NCBI RefSeq assembly: GCF_023273855.1
Contig: NZ_CP096884.1
Coordinates: 434,001 to 498,000, forward strand
DNA: 64,000 nt
Source of the DNA: Seonamhaeicola sp. ML3
Lineage (GTDB): Bacteria; Bacteroidota; Bacteroidia; Flavobacteriales; Flavobacteriaceae
Reading direction: 5' to 3'
Below are positions 17,050-27,200 of this stretch, one piece after another. A program made the translations under genes and the position numbers. The notes beneath the pieces were generated by a model, which saw only the letters and a list, made by a program, of their open reading frames with translations, was not told where the DNA came from and did not search any database. Each line of letters starts with the position of its first letter. Within the stretch, counting starts at the first letter, position 1.

Positions 17050-18822
17050 ATGAGCACATTCCAAGACTTGGGTTTGCAAGACAACCTTTTGCAAGCCATT
17101 ACAGATTTAGGCTTTATTACTCCTAGTGAGGTACAACAAAAAGCCATTCCTATTTTATTAGACGAAGAAACCGATTTGGTGGCACTGGCCCAAACAGGAA
17201 CCGGTAAAACAGCGGCCTTTGGCTTCCCTATGCTACAGAAAATAAATGTAGATAGCAGAACTACACAAGGGTTAATCCTATCACCAACCCGTGAGCTTTG
17301 TTTACAGATTACCAACGAATTAAAACTCTACGGAAAGTATTGCAAAGGCTTAAACGTCGTAGCCATTTATGGTGGTGCAAGCATTACAGACCAAGCAAGG
17401 GCTGTTAAAAAAGGTGCACAAATTATTGTAGCCACACCTGGTAGAATGAAAGATATGATTAGCCGAAGATTGGTAGATATTTCTAAAATAGAATACAGTG
17501 TTTTAGATGAAGCTGATGAAATGCTAAACATGGGGTTTTATGAAGATATTACCAGTATTCTATCACATACTCCAGACGACAAAAGCACCTGGTTATTTTC
17601 GGCCACTATGCCAAAAGAAGTTGCTACTATTGCTAAAAAATTCATGTATGAGCCTAAGGAGATTACCGTTGGCCATAAAAATGAAGGTAGCAAAAATGTA
17701 TCTCATGAATATTACACCGTTAATTCTCGTGACAGATACCAAGCCTTAAAACGTTTGGCCGATGCTAACCCAGATATTTTCTCGGTAGTTTTTTGTAGAA
17801 CCAAACGCGACACACAGAAAGTAGCCGAACAACTTATTGACGATGGTTATAACGCCGGCGCGCTGCACGGTGATTTAAGTCAGAACCAACGTGATTTGGT
17901 TATGAAATCTTTTAGAAATAAGCAAATACAAATGTTAGTGGCTACCGATGTGGCTGCTCGTGGTATTGATGTTGATGATATTACCCATGTTATAAATTAC
18001 CAATTACCAGATGAAATTGAAACCTATACGCACCGTTCTGGGCGTACAGGTAGAGCTGGAAAAACCGGAGTTTCTATGGTAATTGTTTCTAAAAGTGAGG
18101 TTAGAAAGATAAAGAGTATTGAGCGTATTATAAAAAAGCAATTTGTTAAAAAAGATATTCCAGATGGATCTATGATATGTGAAATTCAGTTGATGTCTTT
18201 GGCCAACAAGGTTCATAATACCGAAGTGAATCATGAGATTGATAAACACCTAGAAAGTATAAACGAACTGTTCGAAGACACCACGAAAGACGAGCTTATA
18301 AAAAAGTTCTTTTCGGTTGAGTTTACACGTTTCCATAACTACTATCAAAAAGCACGCGATTTAAATGTTTCTGACGGTGGAAGAGCAGAAAGCAGTGGCG
18401 ATTCTACCCGTTACTTCATTAACGTAGGAAGAAAAGATGGTTACGACTGGATGTCGCTTAAAGACTTTTTAAGAGAAGTTCTTGAACTAGGAAAAGATGA
18501 TGTCTTTAAGGTGGAGACCAAGGATAGTTTTTCATTTTTTAACACAGAACCAGAACACCAACAAAAAGTTTTAGACTTTTTTACCGACTTTAAACAAAAT
18601 GGACGTTTTGTAAATGTAGAAGTCTCTGAAAACCGAAGCAGAAGTAGAAGACGTGATGGCCGAAAAGGTGGTAAACGCGATGGAGGAAGACGAGATGATA
18701 GACGTGGAGATAAGCGCTCTGGTTCAAAAGGCAATGATTATAAACGCTCTGATAAAAAAGGGAAACGCTCTAAGTCTGGTAAAGATTTTGGAGCATCGAG
18801 ACCGAGACGTTCTAGACGTTAA
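17050..18822 (+). CDS. DEAD-box ATP-dependent RNA helicase with DbpA-type RNA-binding domain
   Basis: The helicase core shows a Q motif near residue 28, AQTGTGKT at 47-54, PTREL, TPGR, DEAD at 153-156 and SAT at 184-186. The second RecA domain has ATDVAARGIDVDD and HRSGRTGRAG. A DbpA-like RRM follows at about 455-540 (YFINVGRKDGYDWMSLKDFL). The last 50 residues are a basic Arg/Gly/Lys/Asp tail. Such proteins unwind structured RNA in ribosome assembly or mRNA decay and are often cold-induced. It is a single gene with a long leader. Confidence 0.94.
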   Translation: MSTFQDLGLQDNLLQAITDLGFITPSEVQQKAIPILLDEETDLVALAQTGTGKTAAFGFPMLQKINVDSRTTQGLILSPTRELCLQITNELKLYGKYCKGLNVVAIYGGASITDQARAVKKGAQIIVATPGRMKDMISRRLVDISKIEYSVLDEADEMLNMGFYEDITSILSHTPDDKSTWLFSATMPKEVATIAKKFMYEPKEITVGHKNEGSKNVSHEYYTVNSRDRYQALKRLADANPDIFSVVFCRTKRDTQKVAEQLIDDGYNAGALHGDLSQNQRDLVMKSFRNKQIQMLVATDVAARGIDVDDITHVINYQLPDEIETYTHRSGRTGRAGKTGVSMVIVSKSEVRKIKSIERIIKKQFVKKDIPDGSMICEIQLMSLANKVHNTEVNHEIDKHLESINELFEDTTKDELIKKFFSVEFTRFHNYYQKARDLNVSDGGRAESSGDSTRYFINVGRKDGYDWMSLKDFLREVLELGKDDVFKVETKDSFSFFNTEPEHQQKVLDFFTDFKQNGRFVNVEVSENRSRSRRRDGRKGGKRDGGRRDDRRGDKRSGSKGNDYKRSDKKGKRSKSGKDFGASRPRRSRR

Positions 18823-18829
18823 ATTTAAA

Positions 18830-18873
18830 TGTCATTAAGAAAGAATTTTTGTCACACTTCCTTCTTAATGACA
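18830..18873. terminator. Hairpin after the helicase gene
   Basis: TGTCATTAAGAA (18830-18841) and TTCTTAATGACA (18862-18873) form a perfect 12-bp stem just after the stop codon. No T tract follows, so it is either a weak terminator or an mRNA 3' stabiliser. Confidence 0.5.
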
Positions 18874-18997
18874 GTTAAACTGAAAAAATATATTTAATTA
18901 AACACTTTTGTTAATTTTTAGTCAAAATATCGAACTAAAACACACATTAGTGTTTAGTTTAGTACTTTTATCTTTAAATTAGAGTATAAAAATTGTT

Positions 18998-19774
18998 ATG
19001 AGATTTCAACTATTGCTTTTATGCCTTTTATTTTCGTCTTTAGCTGTCGTGGCTCAAGAGGATAAACTGGCCATTGGGGTAGTTTTAAATTCTGAAAACA
19101 ATAAACCGCTAGAAAGTGTAAATATTGTAAACCTTAATCAAGTAAAAGGAACAATCACCAACAGTAAAGGTGAATTTGAAATTGCTGCCAAGGTAAATGA
19201 CACACTTCATTTTTCTTACCTAGGGTTTAAATCGATTAAAGTTAGGGTAACCAACGACTGGTTAAAATTTGGAAGCTCTGAAATTAAACTCACCGAGCTT
19301 GCTCTTGCACTAGAAAAGGTTGTTGTAAACCAACTTAGGCTTACTGGCTATTTAGAGGTCGATATAAAACAGGTTCCAGAACCAAATTACAACTACAGGT
19401 ATCAAATTCCGGGGCTATCATCAAGTGGATACGAGGCCTCGAAATCTAAGGGCATAAATAAAATTATTGGTTCAATTTTTAATCCGGCAGATTTTCTTCA
19501 TAGAATGTTTGGCAAGAAACCAAACGAACTTAAAAAGCTAAAGAAAATGAAGGAGGATGACGAAATACGGAATTTGTTGGCTTCGCGTTTTGATAGAGAA
19601 ATGCTAACTGCCTTGCTTAATGTAGATAAAATAGACCTCGATGAAATTGTTAGCCAATGTAACTATTCAAAAGGGTTTATACAAACAGCAAACGACCTAC
19701 AAATCCTCGATGCTATTAGTGAATGTTATGAGGAATACAAAGTGTTAAGCAGAGGAAGAAACAACAGACTTTAG
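18998..19774 (+). CDS. Carboxypeptidase-regulatory-like domain protein, exported
   Basis: A signal peptide (ending VVAQ) is followed by a CarboxypepD_reg-like beta-sandwich at about residues 25-105 (LAIGVVLNSENNKPLESVNIVNL, GTITNSKGEFEI, LHFSYLGFKSIKV). A C-terminal helical part of about 130 residues of unknown role comes next. The N-domain is the same as that found at the start of SusC/TonB receptors, but here no barrel follows. It may be a periplasmic accessory protein. A near-consensus box TATCTTTA lies about 28 bp upstream. Confidence 0.78.
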   Translation: MRFQLLLLCLLFSSLAVVAQEDKLAIGVVLNSENNKPLESVNIVNLNQVKGTITNSKGEFEIAAKVNDTLHFSYLGFKSIKVRVTNDWLKFGSSEIKLTELALALEKVVVNQLRLTGYLEVDIKQVPEPNYNYRYQIPGLSSSGYEASKSKGINKIIGSIFNPADFLHRMFGKKPNELKKLKKMKEDDEIRNLLASRFDREMLTALLNVDKIDLDEIVSQCNYSKGFIQTANDLQILDAISECYEEYKVLSRGRNNRL

Positions 19775-19807
19775 AATAAACAATCCTTACCCAAAACACT
19801 TTTTTAG

Positions 19808-20335
19808 CTACTTTTCTAGGATATGCTTTAGTGTGGATAATCCGTCTTCAAAATCTTTACCAACGGCCTTATCCATATTAAAAAAGAGCATAAATAAACT
19901 AAACGGAAACTTATTCTTTCCAGAAAATCCCCAAACGACTTTTGTCCTTTCATCACCAAGATATTCTACCTTTAAATAGGCATCAGATTGTGATTTCCAA
20001 GGTTTAAAAAAACGGAGTTCAGATTCAATAATATCGTCTTTAACAATCCTTTTAATCTCCTGTTCACCAGAACCAACGTCTTTATTACCTTCCCATTTAG
20101 AAAGAAAACCCACTTCACCATCTTTACCAACAAACTTTTGAGACATATCTGGGTCTTTTTTCTTCCATGGTGACCATTCATCCTGATTTTTGATAAGTTT
20201 TAGATACTTAAATACTTCAGATATTGGTTTTTCAATCTCTATAACTCTAGAAACATGATACTTTTTAGGTGCGATAAGTACAAGGAATACAAAAATTACA
20301 ATCAGGGATATAAGTATATAAAGTAAAATATACAT
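19808..20335 (-). CDS. SRPBCC-family protein with N-terminal membrane helix
   Basis: The 175-residue protein begins with a hydrophobic helix (LLYILISLIVIFVFLVLIAP). A START/Bet v1-like domain follows, with YHVSRVIEIEKPISEVFKYL, DEWSPWKKKDPDM and KVVWGFSGKNKFPF. These domains bind lipids or other hydrophobic ligands in a deep pocket. No substrate is known. It lies 38 bp downstream of the TrmH-like gene on the same strand. Confidence 0.82.
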   Translation of the reverse strand: MYILLYILISLIVIFVFLVLIAPKKYHVSRVIEIEKPISEVFKYLKLIKNQDEWSPWKKKDPDMSQKFVGKDGEVGFLSKWEGNKDVGSGEQEIKRIVKDDIIESELRFFKPWKSQSDAYLKVEYLGDERTKVVWGFSGKNKFPFSLFMLFFNMDKAVGKDFEDGLSTLKHILEK

Positions 20336-20373
20336 AAGGTATCTTGTTTAGTTGGTGAACTAAAATTAAAGAA

Positions 20374-21030
20374 TTAAGGTGTAATATAAAAACGCTTAAC
20401 GATATCGTCGTAACTTTTGATAGTTTTCGATATCCAATCGAGCTTCTTTTCTTTTATTTCACTCTCCGAAAGACGCCAGTCTATTTCAGATGCTTTTAGT
20501 TTAGATGTGACATACTGAAGGATAATGGCTGCTGAAACCGATATATTCAAACTTTCAGTAAAACCAACCATGGGTATTTTTAAAAAACTATCGGCTGCAT
20601 TGACAACGTCTTCAGAAAGCCCTTCGGTTTCCCTTCCGAAGAAAAAACACGATTTCTTAGTAACATCAAAATCACTTAAATCACAATCATTTTTATGCGG
20701 TGTCGTCGCTACGATTTGATATCCTTTGCGTTTTAAATCAGAAATACAATCCTTAACCGAATGGTATCGGTTTAAGTCGACCCACTTCTGTGCGCCCATA
20801 GCAATCTCGCGATCTATACGTTTGGTATTCTGTTCCTCAACAATATTAACTTCCTGAATACCAAAAACATCACAACTTCTTATAACTGCGCTAGTGTTAT
20901 GAAGCTGATATACATCTTCGGTAGCCACCGTAAAATGCTTTGTACGTTCTTGTAAAACGGCGTTAAATCTTGTTTTACGATGTTCTGTTAAATAGGTTTC
21001 TAAATGCGCTAGAAGTTTTTCGTCAATCAT
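20374..21030 (-). CDS. TrmH-like tRNA/rRNA 2'-O-methyltransferase
   Basis: This 218-residue SPOUT enzyme has HNTSAVIRSCDVFGIQEV, FFFGRETEGLSEDVV and IPMVGFTESLNISVSAAIIL, the three knot motifs of the SpoU family. The N-terminal RKTRFNAVLQERTKHFTVATEDV fits TrmH, which makes Gm18 in tRNA. It is divergent from the interrupted sirtuin gene. A TAACTTTG box (minus strand, 21036-21043) lies just upstream. Confidence 0.9.
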   Translation of the reverse strand: MIDEKLLAHLETYLTEHRKTRFNAVLQERTKHFTVATEDVYQLHNTSAVIRSCDVFGIQEVNIVEEQNTKRIDREIAMGAQKWVDLNRYHSVKDCISDLKRKGYQIVATTPHKNDCDLSDFDVTKKSCFFFGRETEGLSEDVVNAADSFLKIPMVGFTESLNISVSAAIILQYVTSKLKASEIDWRLSESEIKEKKLDWISKTIKSYDDIVKRFYITP

Positions 21031-21035
21031 ATTTT

Positions 21036-21043
21036 CAAAGTTA
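21036..21043 (-). promoter_or_regulatory. Promoter -7 box for the TrmH-like gene
   Basis: The plus strand reads CAAAGTTA, which is TAACTTTG on the minus strand and fits TAnnTTTG. It is 5 bp from the start codon, giving a nearly leaderless message. Confidence 0.45.
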
Positions 21044-21056
21044 GTATTTTTATATT

Positions 21057-21107
21057 ATGAAGAAACATATTGTTGTATTGACAGGAGCTGTAAACAAATT
21101 TGTGTAA
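21057..21107 (+). pseudogene. cobB: Sirtuin (NAD-dependent deacylase) gene, 5' fragment cut by the element
   Basis: The ATG at 21057 opens MKKHIVVLTGA, the first beta strand and NAD-binding start of a class III sirtuin. The frame then runs into element DNA (VNKFV) and stops at 21107. The remaining 218 codons are found 26.3 kb away at 47354-48010. Joining the two at the shared GC gives MKKHIVVLTGAGMSAESG with the intact GAG motif. Confidence 0.93.
21075..21105. other. attL: left attachment junction
   Basis: Chromosomal sequence ends ACAGGA, then comes the GC core at 21087-21088, then element sequence TGTAAACAAATTTGTG. The element arm is the imperfect reverse complement of the right element arm (10 of 14 positions over ACAAA..GTTTAC). 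Confidence 0.82.
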
Positions 21108-21125
21108 AACAAAAATTTTAATCCC

Positions 21126-21133
21126 TATCTTTA
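21126..21133 (+). promoter_or_regulatory. Probable integrase promoter -7 box (TATCTTTA)
   Basis: TATCTTTA differs by one base from the consensus and lies inside the element, 23 bp before the integrase ATG. The integrase may therefore be expressed without the cobB promoter. Confidence 0.4.
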
Positions 21134-21155
21134 ACCATATTTTAGTGTGGAAATT

Positions 21156-22883
21156 ATGGAGCAATTAGCGATATACTGTCGTAAATCTCAGGATAATAAA
21201 GATAGGGATTCTACTTCAATTGACGAACAAAAGAATCAGGGTAATTTAAAGGCTATAGAACTTAATTTAGAACCCGTATTATTTATTGAAGACACCAGTT
21301 CAGGTAAGCTTGACTTAAAGGATAGACCTGTTATGATGGACATGCTACAAAAAATAAGTGCTAAAGATTCTAAAATCAAAGCTGTCTTTGCTTATGATAC
21401 GAGTAGATTATATAGAAATGATGAAACTAAGCATAAGTTTTTAGCTATTATCAAAAGAAAAGATATTGAATTATATTTTAAATCAGGTAGGTTTGATTGG
21501 AATGACCCTCACTCTAAACTTTTACATAATATCTTATCTGCAACAGATGAATTTTTTGTTGACTTAACTTCTATTAAAATTAAAGATACATTAAGGTCAA
21601 AAGCAAGAGAAGGAAAGGTAAACGGTGCTGTTTTACCTTATGGATATACTAAAGATGAAAATAGTTATCTAAAGCCTGACGAAAGTGAATCTAAAATAGT
21701 TAAAAAGATATTTGATGACTTCATACAAGGTAAAACATCTTCAGAGATAAGAAATTGGTTAATTGATAATAATGTGCAAACAAGATACAATAAAATAGGC
21801 GGCACTAATAAAATAATTCATAAAGGTAGGAATGAAACAAGAGTATATAAAAAGTCTGATTCAACTTGGACAACTGGCACAATCTTACAAATAATTAGAA
21901 ATCCAATTTACAAAGGGAAAAGACGTTGGAGGGATGAATTTTTCGATGTTCCTTTAATAGTTGACCCAGTAAAATGGGAAAAAGCTAATAATAGTTATAT
22001 AAACAGAAACAAAGGCTCTCTAAGAGGCAAAAATACAGACCATAAATATTTACTTACTCCATTACTCCAATGCGGTTGCGGTCAATCACTTAATGGGCGT
22101 TCAAATAAACTTGAAAACTATTATGGTTGTGCAGGAAAAAGGTACAAGGAAAAAAAATGTAATTCTAAATACATTCCAGTTAATGTACTTGATTCAATAA
22201 TAACTAAATTAATATATGGAAATCTCTACAGTACAGTTAAGGAATCATTTTCTGATAATAATTCAGATAAACGAGAAGAACTCCAAACAAGAATTAAAAG
22301 TCTCGAAGCTGACTTAAAAAACATAGAAAATAACAAGCTAAGTGTAGAAAATTATCTTGCTGACGGCACTTATAATAAAGTACAATATTTAAGACAAGTT
22401 AAAAGGTTAGATAGTAAGGCAAATGAGATTAAAATAAAGAAAGCTAATATCGAGGAAAGCTTGAAATCGCTGAAAGGAGATACAAATATTTTAAGAGAAA
22501 TTGAAGAACTAACAAATATCGCTCATTCATATATAGATTACCCTTTTGAAGATACACACCCTGGTTTTATGAAGAATTACACCGACGCTGTTTTTAAGGG
22601 GTATCTCGCTTTAAAACTACCTTTTTTGGAAAGACAAAAAACATTTAGAAAGTTTATAAAGAACATACTGGTAAAATGGAAGCCCGAAAGTAAACTGTTT
22701 GAAATTACAATTAGTTACAAATTACCTATTGAGGATGAATTGTATTTAATGGATAGCTTAACATTGCACGTTGTTGATTCTAAAAAAAGACAAACCCAAT
22801 GGGCAAATACAGATAAATTAAAAAAACATAGAAAGGTAACTATTGAAGATGTACAGTCAAGACTGCAAAAGTATAAACTATAA
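21156..22883 (+). CDS. Large serine integrase (site-specific recombinase)
   Basis: The 575-residue protein (from ATG at 21156; a GTG at 21147 is also possible) starts with a resolvase catalytic domain. The nucleophile is Ser11 in IYCRKSQD, with VFAYDTSRLYRND and the helix E region downstream. A recombinase domain follows at about 170-300 (PYGYTKDENSYLKPDESESKIVKKIF, ILQIIRNPIYKGKRRW). Next are a zinc ribbon (LLQCGCGQSLNGR, YYGCAGK, KKCNSKYI) and a coiled-coil at about 375-450. This is the architecture of phage-type serine integrases. It starts 69 bp from the attL core, the expected position for the enzyme that inserted the element. Confidence 0.95.
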   Translation: MEQLAIYCRKSQDNKDRDSTSIDEQKNQGNLKAIELNLEPVLFIEDTSSGKLDLKDRPVMMDMLQKISAKDSKIKAVFAYDTSRLYRNDETKHKFLAIIKRKDIELYFKSGRFDWNDPHSKLLHNILSATDEFFVDLTSIKIKDTLRSKAREGKVNGAVLPYGYTKDENSYLKPDESESKIVKKIFDDFIQGKTSSEIRNWLIDNNVQTRYNKIGGTNKIIHKGRNETRVYKKSDSTWTTGTILQIIRNPIYKGKRRWRDEFFDVPLIVDPVKWEKANNSYINRNKGSLRGKNTDHKYLLTPLLQCGCGQSLNGRSNKLENYYGCAGKRYKEKKCNSKYIPVNVLDSIITKLIYGNLYSTVKESFSDNNSDKREELQTRIKSLEADLKNIENNKLSVENYLADGTYNKVQYLRQVKRLDSKANEIKIKKANIEESLKSLKGDTNILREIEELTNIAHSYIDYPFEDTHPGFMKNYTDAVFKGYLALKLPFLERQKTFRKFIKNILVKWKPESKLFEITISYKLPIEDELYLMDSLTLHVVDSKKRQTQWANTDKLKKHRKVTIEDVQSRLQKYKL

Positions 22884-23445
22884 ATATTCTCCTTTTTGTT
22901 GATTTTATAGTTATATTATAACTAATTGAAAATAAAAGTACTATGTTTTATTATTTGTAGAATTTTAATACTTTTTTTTTCTAACTTACTATTCATTAAT
23001 TTTGACCCTTTAAGGCTAATATTAACCTTAATTTTGGGGAAACTATACTGGGACATGGAGACATGCCGAGTCAGACCAAGGACGAGCATCCACAAATATG
23101 CTTGGTTGGGGTCTTAGAGGGTTTAATATCTGTACCTTTGCAATAACAGGGAAACATAGCGGAGAAATTTGAAGAGCGGTTGGAATCCGTATCGCAATCC
23201 TACATAGTTGAAAGTTCTTGATATAAATGCAGGTCGTAGGGAAGTATCCCCTATATTTTTCAAGTGTAGAAACTTGGAATCTGGCAAGGCTTTTTAAAGT
23301 CAAAACAGCTTGTCCGAAATTCAAGAATAGAATTTTAAATAGTTGATTTTCAGTATTTTAACTGATTTTCTCCCTTGGGATTTGTGTATCTATTCAACAA
23401 TGGCTAAATCATTGAGTCTTTTTAGTTTTTTTGACAGTCAAAAGT

Positions 23446-23461
23446 CGGAGCTGACGCTCCC
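23446..23461. repeat. Short GC-rich hairpin (GGAGC-TGAC-GCTCC)
   Basis: A 5-bp perfect stem with a 4-nt loop, embedded in AT-rich DNA and preceded by a T run. It may be a REP-like palindrome or a fragment of one. Confidence 0.4.
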
Positions 23462-23671
23462 CCTTTTAGATAAAGCAGCCTAAGTAAATATTTATATTCT
23501 AAAGATTTGTATTTCTTTCGAATAGGCTAAACAAAATACGGCACGGGGTGGACTATACCCATATTAGATTTTTTTAATGTATATTTAGTAGTACAACAAT
23601 TTACCCTATTGATTCTTCTAATAGGACATCTAAACTTATGTTAAACAAAATAAGGAGTTCTTAATTTTTTA

Positions 23672-23679
23672 TACCTTTG
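23672..23679 (+). promoter_or_regulatory. Promoter -7 box (TACCTTTG)
   Basis: TACCTTTG fits the consensus and lies 8 bp upstream of the ATG at 23688, so the metal island is likely to be transcribed from here with almost no leader. Confidence 0.55.
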
Positions 23680-23687
23680 TATCAGAT

Positions 23688-24101
23688 ATGAAACAAGTAT
23701 TCCATAAAATAATGTCGTTTTTAATGGCTTTTGTAGTATTATTTTCTACAATGTCATTTACAATAGATATGCACTATTGCGGAGATACTTTGGTTGAGAC
23801 TGCTGTATTCCATAAAGCAAAAGGTTGTGGTATGGAAATGCAAAACCCTTCAAGTACTGATTGTGCTGTTACAAAAAAGAATTGTTGTACAGATGAACAA
23901 ATTACTATTGAAGGTCAGGATGAGTTAAAAATATCTTTTGATAAATTAACTTTCGACCAACAAGTATTTATAGCTTCATTTATATCTACTTATATTAACC
24001 TTTTTGAAGGTTTAAATGAAAGTGTATCTTCTTACGAAGAATACAAACCGCCACTCGTCATAAGGCAAATCTTCAAGCTTGACGAGACCTATTTAATTTG
24101 A
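23688..24101 (+). CDS. Small exported Cys-rich protein of the HYC-CC-PP type
   Basis: The 137-residue protein has a signal segment, then MHYCGDTLVETAVF, a KKNCCTDEQ motif, and a late YKPPLV. This order (HYC, CC, PP) defines a small family seen next to heavy-metal efflux genes in Flavobacteriia. The cysteines and histidine could bind metal in the periplasm. It is the first gene of the metal island, 108 bp before the RND pump, with a palindrome between. Confidence 0.78.
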   Translation: MKQVFHKIMSFLMAFVVLFSTMSFTIDMHYCGDTLVETAVFHKAKGCGMEMQNPSSTDCAVTKKNCCTDEQITIEGQDELKISFDKLTFDQQVFIASFISTYINLFEGLNESVSSYEEYKPPLVIRQIFKLDETYLI

Positions 24102-24120
24102 TTTTTAAACAATAGACTGT

Positions 24121-24151
24121 TTATCCTATAGTCCATGCACTATAAGGATAA
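24121..24151. promoter_or_regulatory. 31-bp palindrome upstream of the RND pump operon
   Basis: TTATCCTATAGT (24121-24132) pairs with ACTATAAGGATAA (24139-24151) with one bulged base around CCATGC. No T tract follows. It could be an operator for a metal regulator or an RNA hairpin in the leader of the pump message. A smaller hairpin, GATGTT/AACATC, follows at about 24164-24180. Confidence 0.5.
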
Positions 24152-24209
24152 TTTGTTGTATTCGATGTTTTTCTAACATCAATGTCTAACTGTTTAATAA
24201 TCATACACA

Positions 24210-27200
24210 ATGCTAAATAAAAGCATAAAATTTTTAATAGAAAATAAACTTGTAGCAGTTTTATTGCTCGTTCTTTTTATAGGTTGGGGAACTGTAAATG
24301 CTCCTTTTAATTGGGATGTTGGCTTTTTACCAAGTAACCCTGTAGCCGTTGATGCCATCCCTGATATTGGGGAAAATCAACAAATCGTTTTTACTAAATG
24401 GGATGGTCGTTCTCCACAAGATATTGAAGACCAAATTACCTACCCATTGACCACCTCATTATTAGGAATACCAGGAGTGAAAACCATTCGTAGTTCATCA
24501 ATGTTTGGCTTTTCCAGTATCTATATCATTTTTGAAGAAGACATAGAATTTTACTGGAGTAGAAGTCGGATTCTTGAAAAATTGAACTCACTACCAAGTG
24601 GATTACTTCCAGAAGGTGTAAATCCAGCTTTGGGTCCAGATGCTACTGGCTTAGGTCAAATATTTTGGTACACCCTTGAAGGACGTGATGAAAACGGAAA
24701 TGTAACTGGTGGTTGGGATTTACATGAATTACGGAGTATTCAAGATTACTATGTAAAGTATGCTTTGTCATCAGCAAGTGGTGTTTCAGAAGTTGCTTCG
24801 ATTGGTGGGTATGTTCAAGAATACCAAGTCGATGTTAATCCTGAGTTAATGCGACAATACAATATTGGTTTGCATCATGTTGTAAAGGCAGTAAAAGAAA
24901 GCAATAAAGATATAGGCGCACAAACCTTAGAGATTAATCAGGCTGAATATTTGGTTCGAGGGTTAGGCTATATAAAATCCATTGCAGATATAGAAAATGC
25001 TGTTATAATTTCTGAAGACTTTACAGCAATTAGAATTAAAGACATAGGAAATGTGTCTTTAGGAGCAGCAACAAGACGAGGTGTTTTGGACAAGGAAGGT
25101 GCTGAAGTTGTTGGAGCAGCAGTTGTAGCTCGATATGGAGCAAATCCAATGGAAGTCATCACAAATGTAAAAGAAAAAATAAGTGAGTTAAGTTCTGGGT
25201 TACCATCAAAAGTATTGAGTGATGGAAGAACGTCTCAACTTACTATTGTACCTTTTTATGACCGAACAGAATTGATTCAAGAAACGTTAGGGACACTTAA
25301 TGAAGCTTTAACTTTAGAGATATTGATAACAATTTTGGTCATCATTATTATGGTGTTCAATTTACGAGCTTCAGTTCTTATTTCTGGTTTACTACCTGTT
25401 GCTGTTTTAATGGTGTTTATAGCTATGAAACTCTTTGGAGTTGATGCAAACATTGTAGCCTTATCTGGTATTGCTATTGCTATTGGTACGATGGTAGATG
25501 TTGGTGTTATTCTTTCAGAAAACATAATAAGACACTTAGATGAAAACAAAAATAAGCTACCAATAAATACTGTGGTTTATAATGCAACTGCTGAAGTTTC
25601 AGGGGCTATTGTAACCGCAGTAATGACCACTATTATAAGTTTTATTCCTGTGTTTACAATGATAGGTGCAGAAGGAAAATTGTTTAGACCATTGGCATTT
25701 ACAAAAACCTTTGCTTTAACGGCTTCTATAATAGTTGCCTTATTCCTGATACCACCATTTGCGGCATTTCTATTTAGAAAGAAGAATATAAAAAAGACCT
25801 TTAGTTATGTAGTAAATGGGCTTTTAATCATAATTGGTATTGCAACAATAATATCTGGATATTGGATCGGTCTTATATTGATAGCATTTGGCATTACAGC
25901 CTTATTAAAATTTAATGGACAACTTTTAGAAAAAAGAGCGAACCTTATAAATATTGTAATCTCATCATTAACAATCGTCTTTCTTCTTGCTGAATATTGG
26001 AGACCTTTAGGTGTTGACAAAAGCATCTTTTGGAATCTCATTTTTGTTGGTATGATATGCTTTGGCTTATTAGGTGTGTTTACATTATTTAGAAGATACT
26101 ATACTCGCATTTTACAATGGGCATTAGCTAATAAAATCTTATTTCTATCTATTCCAACACTTATCGTGATTGGTGGATTTTTCATAATGAAAAATACAGG
26201 TAAAGAATTTATGCCATCGTTAAACGAAGGGTCTTTTTTACTCATGCCTACTTCGATGCCACATTCAGGTGTAGAAGAAAACAAACGAGTGCTTCAGCAA
26301 TTAGATATGGCTGTGGCAAGCATTCCAGAGATTAAAACCGTAGTTGGGAAAGCTGGACGGACAGAATCTGCTTTAGACCCAGCTCCATTATCTATGTATG
26401 AAAATATGATTCAATATAAACCTGAATATATGTTAAATCTGCATGGAGAGCGTCAACGCTATAGGGTTAACGAAGATGGTTTGTTTGAATTGAAGGATGG
26501 AAGTTTTGTAGCAAACCCTAATAACTCTGATAAAAACATTGTTCTTAATTCTGATATAGTTAGAGAACAATTAATTGAAGATAATGATGGAGAATTTTAT
26601 AGAAACTGGAGGCCAGTAATAAACAACCCTAATGACATTTGGAAAGAAATTGTACGTGTAACTAAGTTGCCAGGTGTTACATCAGCCCCTAAATTACAGC
26701 CCATAGAAACACGTTTGGTCATGTTGCAAACAGGAATGCGTGCTCCAATGGGAATTAAGGTTAAAGGACAAGATTTAAAGCAAATTGAAGCCTTTGGTGT
26801 TCAGTTAGAGGATATTTTAAAACAAGCTGAAGGTGTTAAAGTTGAAGCTGTATTTGCTGACAGAATAGTCGGAAAGCCTTATTTGTTAATTGATATAGAT
26901 AGGGAAAAATTGGCTCGTTATGGCATATCCATAGATGATGTCCAAAATGTTTTAAAAGTTGCTGTAGGCGGTATGGTATTAACTCAAACTGTTGAGGGTC
27001 GAGAGCGATACGGAGTAAGAGTTCGTTATCCAAGAGAGTTAAGGGGCAATCCTTCAGATTTAGAAAACATTTATATCCCAGTAGAAAAAGGAAGTCCAGT
27101 TCCATTGAGTGAATTAGCAACTATTCGTTACGAACAAGGCGCACAAGTCATTAAGAGTGAAGATACTTTTTTAGTGGGTTATGTGTTGTTCGATAAATTA

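Larger units (their letters stand above)
22884..23687. other. Unassigned 800-bp stretch after the integrase
   Basis: No reading frame here looks like a real protein. Short frames on both strands have no domain, and their composition is unlike neighbouring genes. A consensus -7 box TACCTTTG lies at 23133-23140, so a transcript may start here. A hairpin lies at 23446-23461 (GGAGC-TGAC-GCTCC). Parts between about 23040 and 23300 are less AT-rich than the surroundings and may be remnants of an older insertion. Confidence 0.45.

Noticed and set aside
22926-23324. Short open frames on both strands after the integrase
   Set aside because: They overlap each other on opposite strands, have no domain or signal pattern and no plausible ribosome binding context. 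I treat the region as unassigned.
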